Below, piece after piece: positions 16,762-27,259 of a DNA stretch of 64,000 nucleotides. Each line of letters starts with the position of its first letter. Position 1 is the first letter of the stretch. Below the pieces are notes generated by a model, which searched no databases, was not told the origin of the DNA, and saw only the letters and a program-made list of their open reading frames with translations. The stretch is from NCBI RefSeq assembly GCF_003725545.1, contig NZ_RJLN01000025.1, positions 1 to 64,000 of the forward strand, given 5' to 3'. Made by a program: the position numbers and the translations under genes. The DNA is from Micromonospora solifontis (GTDB lineage Bacteria > Actinomycetota > Actinomycetes > Mycobacteriales > Micromonosporaceae).

Positions 16762-17190
16762 ATGCAGAACCTGTTGCCTGAGCCACCGGACACCCTCCTG
16801 CCAGCGCACGAGGAGGCCGACGCCGCGCTGGCCGACGCCGCCGAGCAGGACAGCGACGAGGCGTTCGCCGACGTCGCGGCCCGCTTCCCGAGCCACAGCG
16901 CGGCCTGGGGGGCGCTCGCCGCCCGGGCGCTCGCCGCGGGCCAGGTCGTCCCGGCGTACGCGTACGCGCGTACCGGCTACCACCGGGGCCTGGACCAGCT
17001 GCGGCGCAGCGGCTGGAAGGGGCACGGGCCGGTGCCCTGGTCGCACCGGCCGAACCGGGGCTTCCTCCGCTGCCTCTACGTGCTGTCCCGGGCGGCGGGC
17101 GAGATCGGCGAGGCGGACGAGGCGGCGCGCTGCGCCCAGTTCCTTCGCGACTGCGACCCGGCCGCCGCGGACGCCCTCGCCAGCCGCTGA
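16762..17190 (+). CDS. DUF3151 family protein
   Basis: Conserved actinobacterial protein of 142 residues starting MQNLLPEPPDTLLPA. It is Ala-rich and helical, with a TPR-like look (SHSAAWGALAARALAAGQ, then AYAYARTGYHRGLDQLRR) and the conserved GHGPVPWSHRPNRGFLRCLY segment. The family is typically found near fba and purA, as here. Function is unknown. ATG was selected over a TTG four codons earlier because family members begin MQNLL. Confidence 0.85.
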   Translation: MQNLLPEPPDTLLPAHEEADAALADAAEQDSDEAFADVAARFPSHSAAWGALAARALAAGQVVPAYAYARTGYHRGLDQLRRSGWKGHGPVPWSHRPNRGFLRCLYVLSRAAGEIGEADEAARCAQFLRDCDPAAADALASR

Positions 17191-17241
17191 CCGGGTGCGC
17201 GACGGCCGGTCCCGGCTCGCGGTCCGGCCGTCGCGCCCTGC

Positions 17242-19299
17242 TCAGAGCCCTTCCGCCACCGCGGCGGCGATCTTCAGCCACGCGTCCCGGGTGGCCGACG
17301 AGAGCTGGCCGTACCGGATCGGTTCGCCGGTGTCGATGAGCCGCTCGTACGGCGCCAGCAGCACCGCCCGGGTCCGGGCGGCGAAGTGCGCCTGGATCGC
17401 CGGCAGGTCGATCTCCTTGCGCGATGGTGGCATCGACACCACCGTCACCGCCTGCCGGACCAGCCGCTGCCGGCCGCTCTGCTCCAGGTGGTCCAGCATC
17501 CGGGCGGCGGTCTCCGCCGAGTCGTTCCGGGCCGACATGGTGACCACGAGCTGATCGGTGGCGTCCATCGCGGCCTGCCAGTTCTGCGCCCGGACGTTGT
17601 TCCCGGTGTCCACGAAGATCAGCTTGTAGAACCGGCTGACCACCTCGCGGATCTCGGCGAAGGCGGCGGCGGTCAGCATCTCCCCGCCGGTGGCCGACTC
17701 GTCCGAGGCCAGCACGTCGAACATGCCCTCGCCCTGCGAGCGGACGTACTGCGAGAGGTCGCCGACCCGGCCGTGCGGCCCCTGGAACTGGGCCAGGTCG
17801 CGCAGCATGTCCCGGACCGTACGGGAGTGGAAGTCCTGCTGGGCCCGCATGCCGAGGGTGCCCTGGGTCTCGTTGTTGTCCCAGGCCAGCACGTACCCGC
17901 CGCGCTTCTGTCCGAAGGTCATCGCGAGCAGCAGGATGGCGACCGTCTTGCCCGCGCCACCCTTGGGGTTGACCACGGTCACCTGGCGCAGCCCGCCGAA
18001 GTTGCGGCGCACCATCTCGATGTCCCGCTTGAGTTCCTGCTCGTGCCGGCCGGGCGGGAGCCGGACCAACCCGATCCGGTTCACCACCGCCCGTACCCCC
18101 ATGGTGGCCACCGGATCGGCCGGCCTGGCCTGGCGGCGCCGGGCGAAGTCCTCGGCCGTCGGCGTCGCCCCGGCCTCCGGCGTCCAACCCGGCTCCGGGT
18201 AACCGGCCGGCGGCTGCGGCGGTGGTGGGGCCGGCTGCCCCGGCCCGGGCGCGGCCGGCTGCGGCGCGGCGGGCTGCGATGGACCCGGTTGCGGGGCACC
18301 CGCGTGCGGCCCTACCGGCGGATACCAGCCCGGGGGCGTCCCGGCCGCCTGCGGGGGCGGGTACGCCGACTCGCCCGGGTAGGCCGGCTGCCCGTTCCCG
18401 TACGGCGACGGCGGGCGCGGCAGCCCCGGCGCGGGCGGGAACGGCCCGAGCCGCGGCGGTGCGGAGGTGCCCGCCTCGGGCCGGGGCGTGGTGGGCCCGG
18501 CGGCTTCCGGTCCGGGTATCGGTCCGGCGGCTTCCGGTCCGGGCGCGGCGGGCGCGTTGGCGGAGGGGTGTCCGACGTTCGCCGTCGCGTCGGCCGGCGG
18601 CTCGGACGTACCGCCGTTCGGCCGCTGCGGTGGCTGTGCCCAGGGCGACGCGGTCCGCCCGTGGGCCGGGCCGGCATCGGCCGGACCGGAACCGTTCGGC
18701 GTCGCGCCGGTGGCCGGCACCGGGTCACCGTGGTCCGGCATCGGGCTGGCCGCCGCTGGCTGTGCCGCCGCTGGCTGCGCCGCCGGGTCAGCCAGGCTTA
18801 CCGCGCCGGCCTGCGCCGGCCCGCCGACGGGAGCCGACCCGGGTGCGGGGGCCGGACCGTGGTCCGGCGGCGGGGGAGGAGCCGGGGATGCGGCGGCGGC
18901 CCGGGGCGGCGGCGCCGCGCCGGTGGCGGGCGGGTCGAGGGTGAACGGGAGGTCCAGGTCGACCGCGGGTGCCGGGCGCGGCGCCGGCCCGCCGTCGACG
19001 GCTCGCGTCGGGGCCGGAGCCGGTCCGGCAGCGGCTCCCTGCGGCCGTGGTCCGGTGGCGGTCACCGGCGGCCCGATCCCGGTGGTCGGGTCGACCGGCG
19101 GTGCGGGCCCGGGGGTGGTGGGGGGCGTGGCCGGGGCGGCCGGGACCGGCCAGGCGGGCGCGCCGGGCTGGGCGGGCGCCGCCCACGGCGGGGTGGTCGG
19201 GGCCGGATCGAGCTGCTCCGGCGGCCAGAGCGGTTCGATGTCCCGCTCCGGCACCTGCGGTTGGCCCGGTACGTGGGCCCGGTCGGTGTTCTCGTGCAC
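17242..19299 (-). CDS. MinD/ParA-like ATPase with long proline-rich N terminus
   Basis: Protein of 685 residues. The first about 400 are Pro/Ala/Gly-rich and probably disordered. The C-terminal about 250 form a ParA/MinD-type ATPase: the deviant Walker A NPKGGAGKTV near residue 441, LAWDNNETQGTLG, and LIFVDTGNNV for the Walker B region. This layout resembles the EspI-like ATPases of actinobacterial type VII secretion loci and orphan ParA proteins; no secretion genes are adjacent, so the role is open. Of two adjacent GTG codons the second is used because GGGGGAGGA is better spaced. It is downstream of, and probably co-transcribed with, the next gene. Confidence 0.85.
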   Translation of the reverse strand: MHENTDRAHVPGQPQVPERDIEPLWPPEQLDPAPTTPPWAAPAQPGAPAWPVPAAPATPPTTPGPAPPVDPTTGIGPPVTATGPRPQGAAAGPAPAPTRAVDGGPAPRPAPAVDLDLPFTLDPPATGAAPPPRAAAASPAPPPPPDHGPAPAPGSAPVGGPAQAGAVSLADPAAQPAAAQPAAASPMPDHGDPVPATGATPNGSGPADAGPAHGRTASPWAQPPQRPNGGTSEPPADATANVGHPSANAPAAPGPEAAGPIPGPEAAGPTTPRPEAGTSAPPRLGPFPPAPGLPRPPSPYGNGQPAYPGESAYPPPQAAGTPPGWYPPVGPHAGAPQPGPSQPAAPQPAAPGPGQPAPPPPQPPAGYPEPGWTPEAGATPTAEDFARRRQARPADPVATMGVRAVVNRIGLVRLPPGRHEQELKRDIEMVRRNFGGLRQVTVVNPKGGAGKTVAILLLAMTFGQKRGGYVLAWDNNETQGTLGMRAQQDFHSRTVRDMLRDLAQFQGPHGRVGDLSQYVRSQGEGMFDVLASDESATGGEMLTAAAFAEIREVVSRFYKLIFVDTGNNVRAQNWQAAMDATDQLVVTMSARNDSAETAARMLDHLEQSGRQRLVRQAVTVVSMPPSRKEIDLPAIQAHFAARTRAVLLAPYERLIDTGEPIRYGQLSSATRDAWLKIAAAVAEGL

Positions 19300-19376
19300 C
19301 ACGGATCCTCCCCCTTCCTCCCGCCGAGGATAGGCCGTCCGGTTCCCCGGGCGACCCGGTCGGGGATCGACGGGGG

Positions 19377-21784
<2,408 letters not shown>

Positions 21785-21807
21785 CCCCCGCCCCCGGGGG
21801 GATCCCC

Positions 21808-21868
21808 GTTGATCATGGAGTTAGCGGCAGTTTTATAGATCCACTTCGCCGCTAACTCCATGATCAAC
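21808..21868. repeat. 61-bp palindromic element B1
   Basis: Two perfect 21-base arms beginning GTTGATCATGGAGTTAGC enclose a 19-base loop that contains AGATCCAC. The same 21-19-21 architecture is found at 22891-22951 and 43892-43952. This copy follows purA and forms the left bracket of the AbiEi-like gene. Confidence 0.9.
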
Positions 21869-21892
21869 CAGGCGGGCTGGTGGGCTGGTGGG

Positions 21893-21923
21893 TTGTCCAC
21901 AGGGGTTGGGTGGGTTGTCCACA
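21893..21923 (+). promoter_or_regulatory. Two TTGTCCACA boxes
   Basis: TTGTCCACA occurs at 21893-21901 and 21915-21923, 22 bp apart and therefore on the same helix face. It equals the DnaA-box consensus of high-GC actinobacteria. The boxes lie between the left palindrome and the start of the AbiEi-like gene. They could bind DnaA, or simply be part of a repeated GGGTTGTCCACAGGGG block. Confidence 0.5.
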
Positions 21924-21965
21924 GGGGGTTCCGGCCCGGCGGTGGGGCGGGAAGCCTTGTCGGGC

Positions 21966-22901
21966 GTGAACCGCAGGGACTTGATCAGCGAGGTTGCCGC
22001 CCAGCAGGACGGCATTGTGACCCGCCGGCAGGCACTGGAGGCCGGGTTCACGCGGCACGAGATCGACAACTTCGTGATGTTCGGCCGGTGGAGGCGACTG
22101 GCCCGAGCCACCTACCTTGTCGACCCTTCCCTGGCGGCTGGTGCCGAGCGCCTCAGCCGCATCCGAGCCGCGGTGCTGTCGTGCGGTCCGCATGCTCATG
22201 CCGTACTCGCCACTGCGGCGGAGCTGCACGGCATCGGGGGGCTGCGCAGGGCGGAGGCCATCCATGTCGCCCTGCCGGGACGTGCGGCGAGACCGACTCG
22301 GGTCAAGGATCCGGCTGTCGTGCTGCACCAGTTCGAGCATCCGGACGACGCGTTGACCTGGATTGGCGACATCCCGACGACCACCGCCCTGCGCACCGTG
22401 GCGGCACTGATTCTCAGGGAGCGTCGCTACCCGGCGATTTCGTTGCTCGACTCGGCGCTGAACCGTCAACTGGTGAGCGAGGATGAGCTGCTCTCCGTGC
22501 CCGCACTGCTCAGAGGACGTCGAGGTGCGGTCGCGGCCCGGGGCTATCTGGCGGAGGCCAACGGGCTGGCGCAGTCCCCCCTGGAGACACGCGCCAGGCT
22601 GCGGTGCGTCGACGGGAAGATCCCGCCGGATGCCCTTCAGATCGAGATACGCGACGACGACGGCTACCTGCTCGGCATCGGGGACCTGGGGTGGCGCGCC
22701 GCACGAGTGGTGGCCGAGGCGGACGGCAGAGGTCCGCACGCCACCCCGCAGGCCCTTTTCGACGACCGCCGCCGGCAGAACCGCTTCGTCAACGCCGGCT
22801 GGACGGTCCTCCGCTTCACCTGGTCCGACACTCTCCGCCCCGACTACATCCCGGCAGTCGTCCGCGGCGCCATCGCCGCCCGGGCCGTACGTCGATCATG
22901 A
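21966..22901 (+). CDS. AbiEi-like antitoxin-domain protein with nuclease-like C terminus
   Basis: Protein of 311 residues. The N-terminal winged helix (about 1-55: VAAQQDGIVTRRQALEAGFT then GRWRRLARATYLV) matches the type IV toxin-antitoxin AbiEi_4 domain. The C terminus resembles DUF559/Vsr-type PD-(D/E)XK proteins: YLLGIGDLGW, VVAEADGRG and FVNAGWTVLRFTWSD, with Asp and Glu-X-Asp in catalytic positions. No AbiEii toxin gene is adjacent. GTG is taken as start because the domain begins there; earlier in-frame ATG would run through the repeats. The stop codon lies within palindromic element B2, so the gene is bracketed by two inverted copies. Confidence 0.8.
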   Translation: MNRRDLISEVAAQQDGIVTRRQALEAGFTRHEIDNFVMFGRWRRLARATYLVDPSLAAGAERLSRIRAAVLSCGPHAHAVLATAAELHGIGGLRRAEAIHVALPGRAARPTRVKDPAVVLHQFEHPDDALTWIGDIPTTTALRTVAALILRERRYPAISLLDSALNRQLVSEDELLSVPALLRGRRGAVAARGYLAEANGLAQSPLETRARLRCVDGKIPPDALQIEIRDDDGYLLGIGDLGWRAARVVAEADGRGPHATPQALFDDRRRQNRFVNAGWTVLRFTWSDTLRPDYIPAVVRGAIAARAVRRS

Positions 22902-22951
22902 AGTTGACGGCGAAGTCGATCTCAGATAGTGCCGCTAACTTCATGATCAAC
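22891..22951. repeat. 61-bp palindromic element B2
   Basis: Arms of 21 bases with three mismatches (right arm ends CTTCATGATCAAC) and a 19-base loop GAAGTCGATCTCAGATAGT. The loop matches the reverse complement of the B1 loop at most positions, so B2 is inverted relative to B1. It covers the stop codon of the preceding gene and ends 35 bases before purD. Confidence 0.88.
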
Positions 22952-22986
22952 GGGAATGGGTGGGGCGGTCAGTAGGATGCGGGGTC

Positions 22987-24234
22987 GTGCGGGTACTTCT
23001 TGTGGGTGGTGGGGGGCGGGAGCATGCGCTCGCGCTCGGGCTCAGTCGTGATCCGGCGGTTGACGCGCTCGTCGCGGCGCCGGGTAATCCGGGGATCGCG
23101 GCGGTGGCCGAGCTGCGGGACGTCACGCCGACCGACGCCGACGCCGTGGCGGCGCTCGCCGTGGAGGTGGCGGCCGACCTGGTGGTGATCGGTCCGGAGG
23201 CGCCGCTGGTGGCCGGGGTCGCCGACGCGGTACGCGCCAAGGGCATCGCGGTGTTCGGCCCGTCGGCCGAGGCGGCCCGGCTGGAGGGGTCGAAGGCGTT
23301 CGCCAAGGACGTGATGACCGCCGCCGGCGTACCCACCGCGCGGGCGTACACCTGCACCGACCCGGAGAGCGTCGGGCAGGCGCTGGACGAGTTCGGTGCG
23401 CCGTACGTGGTGAAGAACGACGGGCTGGCCGCCGGCAAGGGCGTCGTGGTCACCGACGACCGGGCGGTTGCCGCCGCCCACGCGGCGGAGTGCGGCCGGG
23501 TGGTGATCGAGGAGTACCTGGCCGGCCCCGAGGTCTCCCTCTTCGTGGTCACCGATGGCGAGGCCGCCCTGCCGCTGCTGCCGGCCCAGGACTTCAAGCG
23601 GGTCGGCGACGGCGACACCGGCCCGAACACCGGCGGCATGGGGGCGTACGCACCGCTGCCCTGGGCGCCGCCCGGCCTGGTCGACGAGGTGATGCGGGAC
23701 GTCGTGCACCCGACGCTGGCCGAGCTGCGCCGCCGGGGCACCCCGTTCGCCGGCCTGCTCTACGTCGGCCTGGCGATCACCGCGGCCGGCCCCCGCGTGA
23801 TCGAGTTCAACGCCCGCTTCGGCGACCCGGAGACCCAGGTCGTACTCGCGCTGCTGGAGACCCCGCTGGCCGGGCTGCTGCACGCCGCCGCCACCGGCAC
23901 CCTCGCCGCGCACCCGCCGCTGCGCTGGCGCGAGGGCGCCGCGGTCACCGTCGTGGTCGCGGCCGAGGGCTACCCGGCGGCGCCGCGCACCGGCGACCCG
24001 ATCACCGGCGCGGACCGGCCGGGCGTCATCCACGCCGGCACCCGCCGGGACGCCGACGGCACGCTCCGCTCCGCCGGGGGCCGGGTCCTCTGCGGTACGG
24101 CCACCGGCCCCGACCTGGCCGCCGCCCGGGACGCCGCCTACGACCTGGTACGCGGCATCGAGCTGGCCGGCTCGCACCACCGCTCCGACATCGCCTCCGC
24201 TGCCGTCGAGGACCGGATCACGATTCCCGCCTGA
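22987..24234 (+). CDS. purD: Phosphoribosylamine-glycine ligase
   Basis: Second step of purine synthesis: forms GAR from phosphoribosylamine, glycine and ATP. It has 415 residues, the usual length. The N-terminal [16 protein letters not shown]-grasp motifs [11 protein letters not shown] and [12 protein letters not shown], and the metal-binding end [14 protein letters not shown] are all present. GTG is chosen because the family begins MRVLLVGGG; the ribosome site (AGGA) is weak. It may be read from its own promoter in the short gap after element B2. Confidence 0.96.
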   Translation: MRVLLVGGGGREHALALGLSRDPAVDALVAAPGNPGIAAVAELRDVTPTDADAVAALAVEVAADLVVIGPEAPLVAGVADAVRAKGIAVFGPSAEAARLEGSKAFAKDVMTAAGVPTARAYTCTDPESVGQALDEFGAPYVVKNDGLAAGKGVVVTDDRAVAAAHAAECGRVVIEEYLAGPEVSLFVVTDGEAALPLLPAQDFKRVGDGDTGPNTGGMGAYAPLPWAPPGLVDEVMRDVVHPTLAELRRRGTPFAGLLYVGLAITAAGPRVIEFNARFGDPETQVVLALLETPLAGLLHAAATGTLAAHPPLRWREGAAVTVVVAAEGYPAAPRTGDPITGADRPGVIHAGTRRDADGTLRSAGGRVLCGTATGPDLAAARDAAYDLVRGIELAGSHHRSDIASAAVEDRITIPA

Positions 24235-24480
24235 CCGGGCAGCCCGACGTCGCCTCCGGCTGAGCGGTGCGGCGACGGGGTGCTCCGTCGGATCCGGGTC
24301 CCGCGCCGACGTGGCGCCGGCCGTGCTCGCGGTGCGGTCCGCCGGCTCCGCCGGGTCGCGCCGTCGGTGCCGGCTGAGCTGCTCGGAGGGTCGGCCGTTC
24401 GGCGGGCTACGGGCATTGACCGACCATGTCACGATCACCGTGCTGGTGCGGTCGTCCGGGGCGACCGCCGGGGTACGGGG

Positions 24481-25128
24481 GTGGATCCGGTGGCCGACTT
24501 TCTCGGCGCGGCGCTGAGCTTCCCCACCGTCCTGTTCAGCTTCCTGCTGGTCGTCGTGGTCGGCTACTGGTTGCTGGTGCTCACCGGGGTGTTCGACCTG
24601 GGCGAGGATCTCGACGTGCACGGGGTGCCCGGCGGGATCCTGGCCGGCCTGGGCTTCGGCGGACTGCCCAGCGCCATCGTGTTCTCGCTGCTGGTCGGCG
24701 TGGCCTGGTTCGTCAGCCTGGCCGGCAGCGCGCTGCTGGACGGGTTCGGCTTCGGCGCGGGCGCGCGGATCGCCGTGTCCCTCGCCGTGCTGCTGGCCGC
24801 CCTGCTCTGCGCCTGGCTGGTGACCCGGCTGGTGGCGGTGCCGCTGAGCCGGCTCTTTCCGGCGGGCTCCGAGGCGAGCCGGCACGCCTTCGTGGGCCGG
24901 CTCTGTGTCATTCGCACCGGCCAGGTGACGGGGGACTTCGGCCAGGCCGAGGTCACCGCGGCGGACGGTTCGTCGGCCGTGGTCCAGGTCCGTCAGCATC
25001 GCGCCGAGCCGCTCCGGGCCGGCAGTTCCGCCCTCATCTACGACTACGACCCGGACGGCGAGTTCTTCTGGGTCATGCCGGCCGGGACCGCCTTCGATCC
25101 CGATCCGTCGCCGCACGTACCGATCTGA
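24481..25128 (+). CDS. OB-fold membrane protein, YqiJ type
   Basis: Protein of 215 residues. The first 130 or so contain about three membrane helices (FPTVLFSFLLVVVVGYWLLV, SAIVFSLLVGVAWFVSLAG, and AVSLAVLLAALLCAWLVTRLV cut here as AVSLAVLLAALLCAW). The C-terminal third, AFVGRLCVIRTGQV through RAGSSALIYDYD, is an NfeD/YqiJ-like OB domain. YqiJ-type proteins are encoded next to YqiK flotillins, exactly as here, and likely anchor or stabilise them. The start is GTG at this position or nine bases later; neither has a good ribosome site. It opens the operon with the flotillin and the giant ATPase. Confidence 0.8.
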   Translation: MDPVADFLGAALSFPTVLFSFLLVVVVGYWLLVLTGVFDLGEDLDVHGVPGGILAGLGFGGLPSAIVFSLLVGVAWFVSLAGSALLDGFGFGAGARIAVSLAVLLAALLCAWLVTRLVAVPLSRLFPAGSEASRHAFVGRLCVIRTGQVTGDFGQAEVTAADGSSAVVQVRQHRAEPLRAGSSALIYDYDPDGEFFWVMPAGTAFDPDPSPHVPI

Positions 25129-25234
25129 TCCCCTCCCGGGACCGCGTCGCTCCGGCGCGCGGCCGGGGGACCGCATACCTCGCTGCGCCCCTGTGAAAGG
25201 AGGAAGCGCGGCCACCATCGCCGCGTACCCGCCC

Positions 25235-27259
25235 ATGGATGTCGTCACCACCGGCCTCGGTGTACTCCTGGCCGTCCTGCTGCTCATCGCCCTCGGCGTG
25301 ATCCTGCTCGTCAGCCGGCTGTTCCGGAAGGTCGAGCAGGGCAAGGCCCTCATCGTGTCCAAGGTGCGTCGGGTGGACGTCACGTTCACCGGCGCGGTGG
25401 TCCTGCCCGTGCTGCACAAGGCCGAGATCATGGACATCTCGGTCAAGACGATCGACATCGAACGGACCGGCAACGAGGGCCTGATCTGCCGGGACAACAT
25501 CCGGGCCGACATCCGGATCACCTTCTTCGTCCGGGTCAACAAGACCACCGAGGACGTGATCAAGGTGGCCCAGGCGATCGGCACCGCCCGGGCCAGCGAC
25601 CGGGAGACCCTGCAGGAGTTGTTCAACGCCAAGTTCTCCGAGGCGCTGAAGACGGTGGGCAAGCAGCTCGACTTCGTCGACCTCTACACCAAGCGCGACG
25701 AGTTCCGGGACCAGATCATCCGGGTGATCGGCACCGACCTCAACGGATACAGCCTGGAGGACGCGGCGATCGACTTCCTCGAGCAGACGCCGATGTCCCA
25801 ACTGGACGCCGCGAACATTCTCGACGCCCAGGGCATCCGCAAGATCACCGAGCTGACCGCCATCGAGCACGTACGCACCAACGAGTTCCAGCGCAACGAG
25901 CAGAAGGAGATCACCCGGCAGAACGTCGACGCCCGGGAGGCGATCCTCGAGCTCGAACGGCGCCAGGCGGAGGCGGAGGCACGGCAGCGCCGCGAGGTGG
26001 AGACCGTGCGGGCCCGCGAGGAGGCCGAGATCACCCGGGTTCGGGCGGAGGAGCGGCTGCGGGCGGAGGCGGCCAACATCCGTACCGACGAGCAGCTCGG
26101 CGTCCAGCACGAGAACCGGGCACGGGAGATCGCGGTCGCCGAGAAGAACCGGGAACGGGTCATCGCGATCGAGACCGAGCGGATCGAGAAGGACCGGATG
26201 CTCGAGGTCATCGCCCGGCAGCGGGAGACCGAGCTGTCCACCATCGCCAAGGACAAGGAGGTCGAGGGCGAGAAGCGCTCGATCGCCGAAGTGATCCGGG
26301 AGCGGATCGCGGTGGAGAAGACGGTCGCCGAGCAGGAGGAGAACATCAAGCGCCTCCGGGTGGTCGAGGAGGCCGAGCGGACCCGCCAGGCCGTGGTGAT
26401 CCAGGCCGAGGCCGAGGCGCAGGAGAACCTGGTCAAGGACATCAAGGCGGCCGAGGCCGCGGAGCAGGCGGCGAAGTTCAAGGCCCGCGAGGAACTCGTC
26501 CTCGCCGAGGCCCGGCAGCAGGCCGCCGAACTCGACGCCCGGGCCAAGATCCGGCTGGCGGAGGGTCAGCAGGCGGAAGCGGCCGCCGCCGGCCTGGCCG
26601 AGGTGCAGGTCCGCGAGCGGGGTGCCGAGGCGATCGAGAAGGTGGGCCGGGCCGAGGCGGCCGTCGAGCGGGAGAAGGCGCTGGTCACCGCCGAGGCGGT
26701 ACGCGAGAAGCTGAAGGGCGAGGCGGAGGGCCTCACCGAGAAGGCCGCGGCGATGGCGGCGCTGGACGACGCCACCCGCGAGCACGAGGAGTACCGGCTT
26801 CGGCTGGAACTGGAGAAGGACGTCCGGCTGGCCGGCCTCGATGTGCAGCGGCAGGTCGCCGAGGCGCAGGCGAAGGTGGTCTCCACCGGCTTGGAGAAGG
26901 CCAACATCGACATCGTCGGCGGCGACAGCGTCTTCTTCGACCGGCTGCTCAGCTCGATCTCGCTCGGTAAGAGCGTGGACGGGTTCGTCGCGCACTCCGA
27001 CGTGGCCCGCAGCATCGCGCAGCCGTGGCTGGACGGACAGGCCAGCTTCACCGACGACCTGGCCCGGGTGCTGGGCTCGTTCAACCCGGCGGACGTGCAG
27101 AACCTGACCCTCTCCGCCTTCCTGCTCCAGCAGATGCGGGCCGACGGCGCCGACAAGGGAAAGCTGAAGGAGCTGCTCACCGCGGCCCGGAAGCTGGGCC
27201 TGGCGGAGGCGCCGGTGGCGGCGTTGAGCGGGCAGCGGCAGCCGCGGGCGGGTGAGTGA
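25235..27259 (+). CDS. Flotillin-like SPFH protein, YqiK type
   Basis: Membrane-scaffold protein of 674 residues. A membrane helix is at about 6-28 (LGVLLAVLLLIALGVILLV). The SPFH/band 7 domain follows (about 35-215), then a long Glu/Arg/Ala-rich coiled coil (about 215-540) and a flotillin C-terminal region with LSAFLLQQM. Flotillins oligomerise and organise lipid domains. Start choice is uncertain: this ATG lacks a ribosome site, whereas AAAGGAGGAA lies 29 bases upstream, inside a GTG-initiated extension, and is ideally spaced only for an ATC codon. The stop overlaps the ATPase start by eight bases. Confidence 0.88.
   Translation: MDVVTTGLGVLLAVLLLIALGVILLVSRLFRKVEQGKALIVSKVRRVDVTFTGAVVLPVLHKAEIMDISVKTIDIERTGNEGLICRDNIRADIRITFFVRVNKTTEDVIKVAQAIGTARASDRETLQELFNAKFSEALKTVGKQLDFVDLYTKRDEFRDQIIRVIGTDLNGYSLEDAAIDFLEQTPMSQLDAANILDAQGIRKITELTAIEHVRTNEFQRNEQKEITRQNVDAREAILELERRQAEAEARQRREVETVRAREEAEITRVRAEERLRAEAANIRTDEQLGVQHENRAREIAVAEKNRERVIAIETERIEKDRMLEVIARQRETELSTIAKDKEVEGEKRSIAEVIRERIAVEKTVAEQEENIKRLRVVEEAERTRQAVVIQAEAEAQENLVKDIKAAEAAEQAAKFKAREELVLAEARQQAAELDARAKIRLAEGQQAEAAAAGLAEVQVRERGAEAIEKVGRAEAAVEREKALVTAEAVREKLKGEAEGLTEKAAAMAALDDATREHEEYRLRLELEKDVRLAGLDVQRQVAEAQAKVVSTGLEKANIDIVGGDSVFFDRLLSSISLGKSVDGFVAHSDVARSIAQPWLDGQASFTDDLARVLGSFNPADVQNLTLSAFLLQQMRADGADKGKLKELLTAARKLGLAEAPVAALSGQRQPRAGE

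Noticed and set aside
21808..22951. Palindromes B1 and B2 as terminal inverted repeats of an insertion sequence
   Set aside because: Each copy is itself a complete palindrome, there is no transposase between them and no obvious target-site duplication, so a standard insertion sequence is not supported.
25196..25205. AAAGGAGGAA before the flotillin gene as part of palindrome family A
   Set aside because: It shares TGAAAGGAGG with element A1 but is not followed by GGCCCC or an inverted partner, so it is more simply a ribosome binding site.
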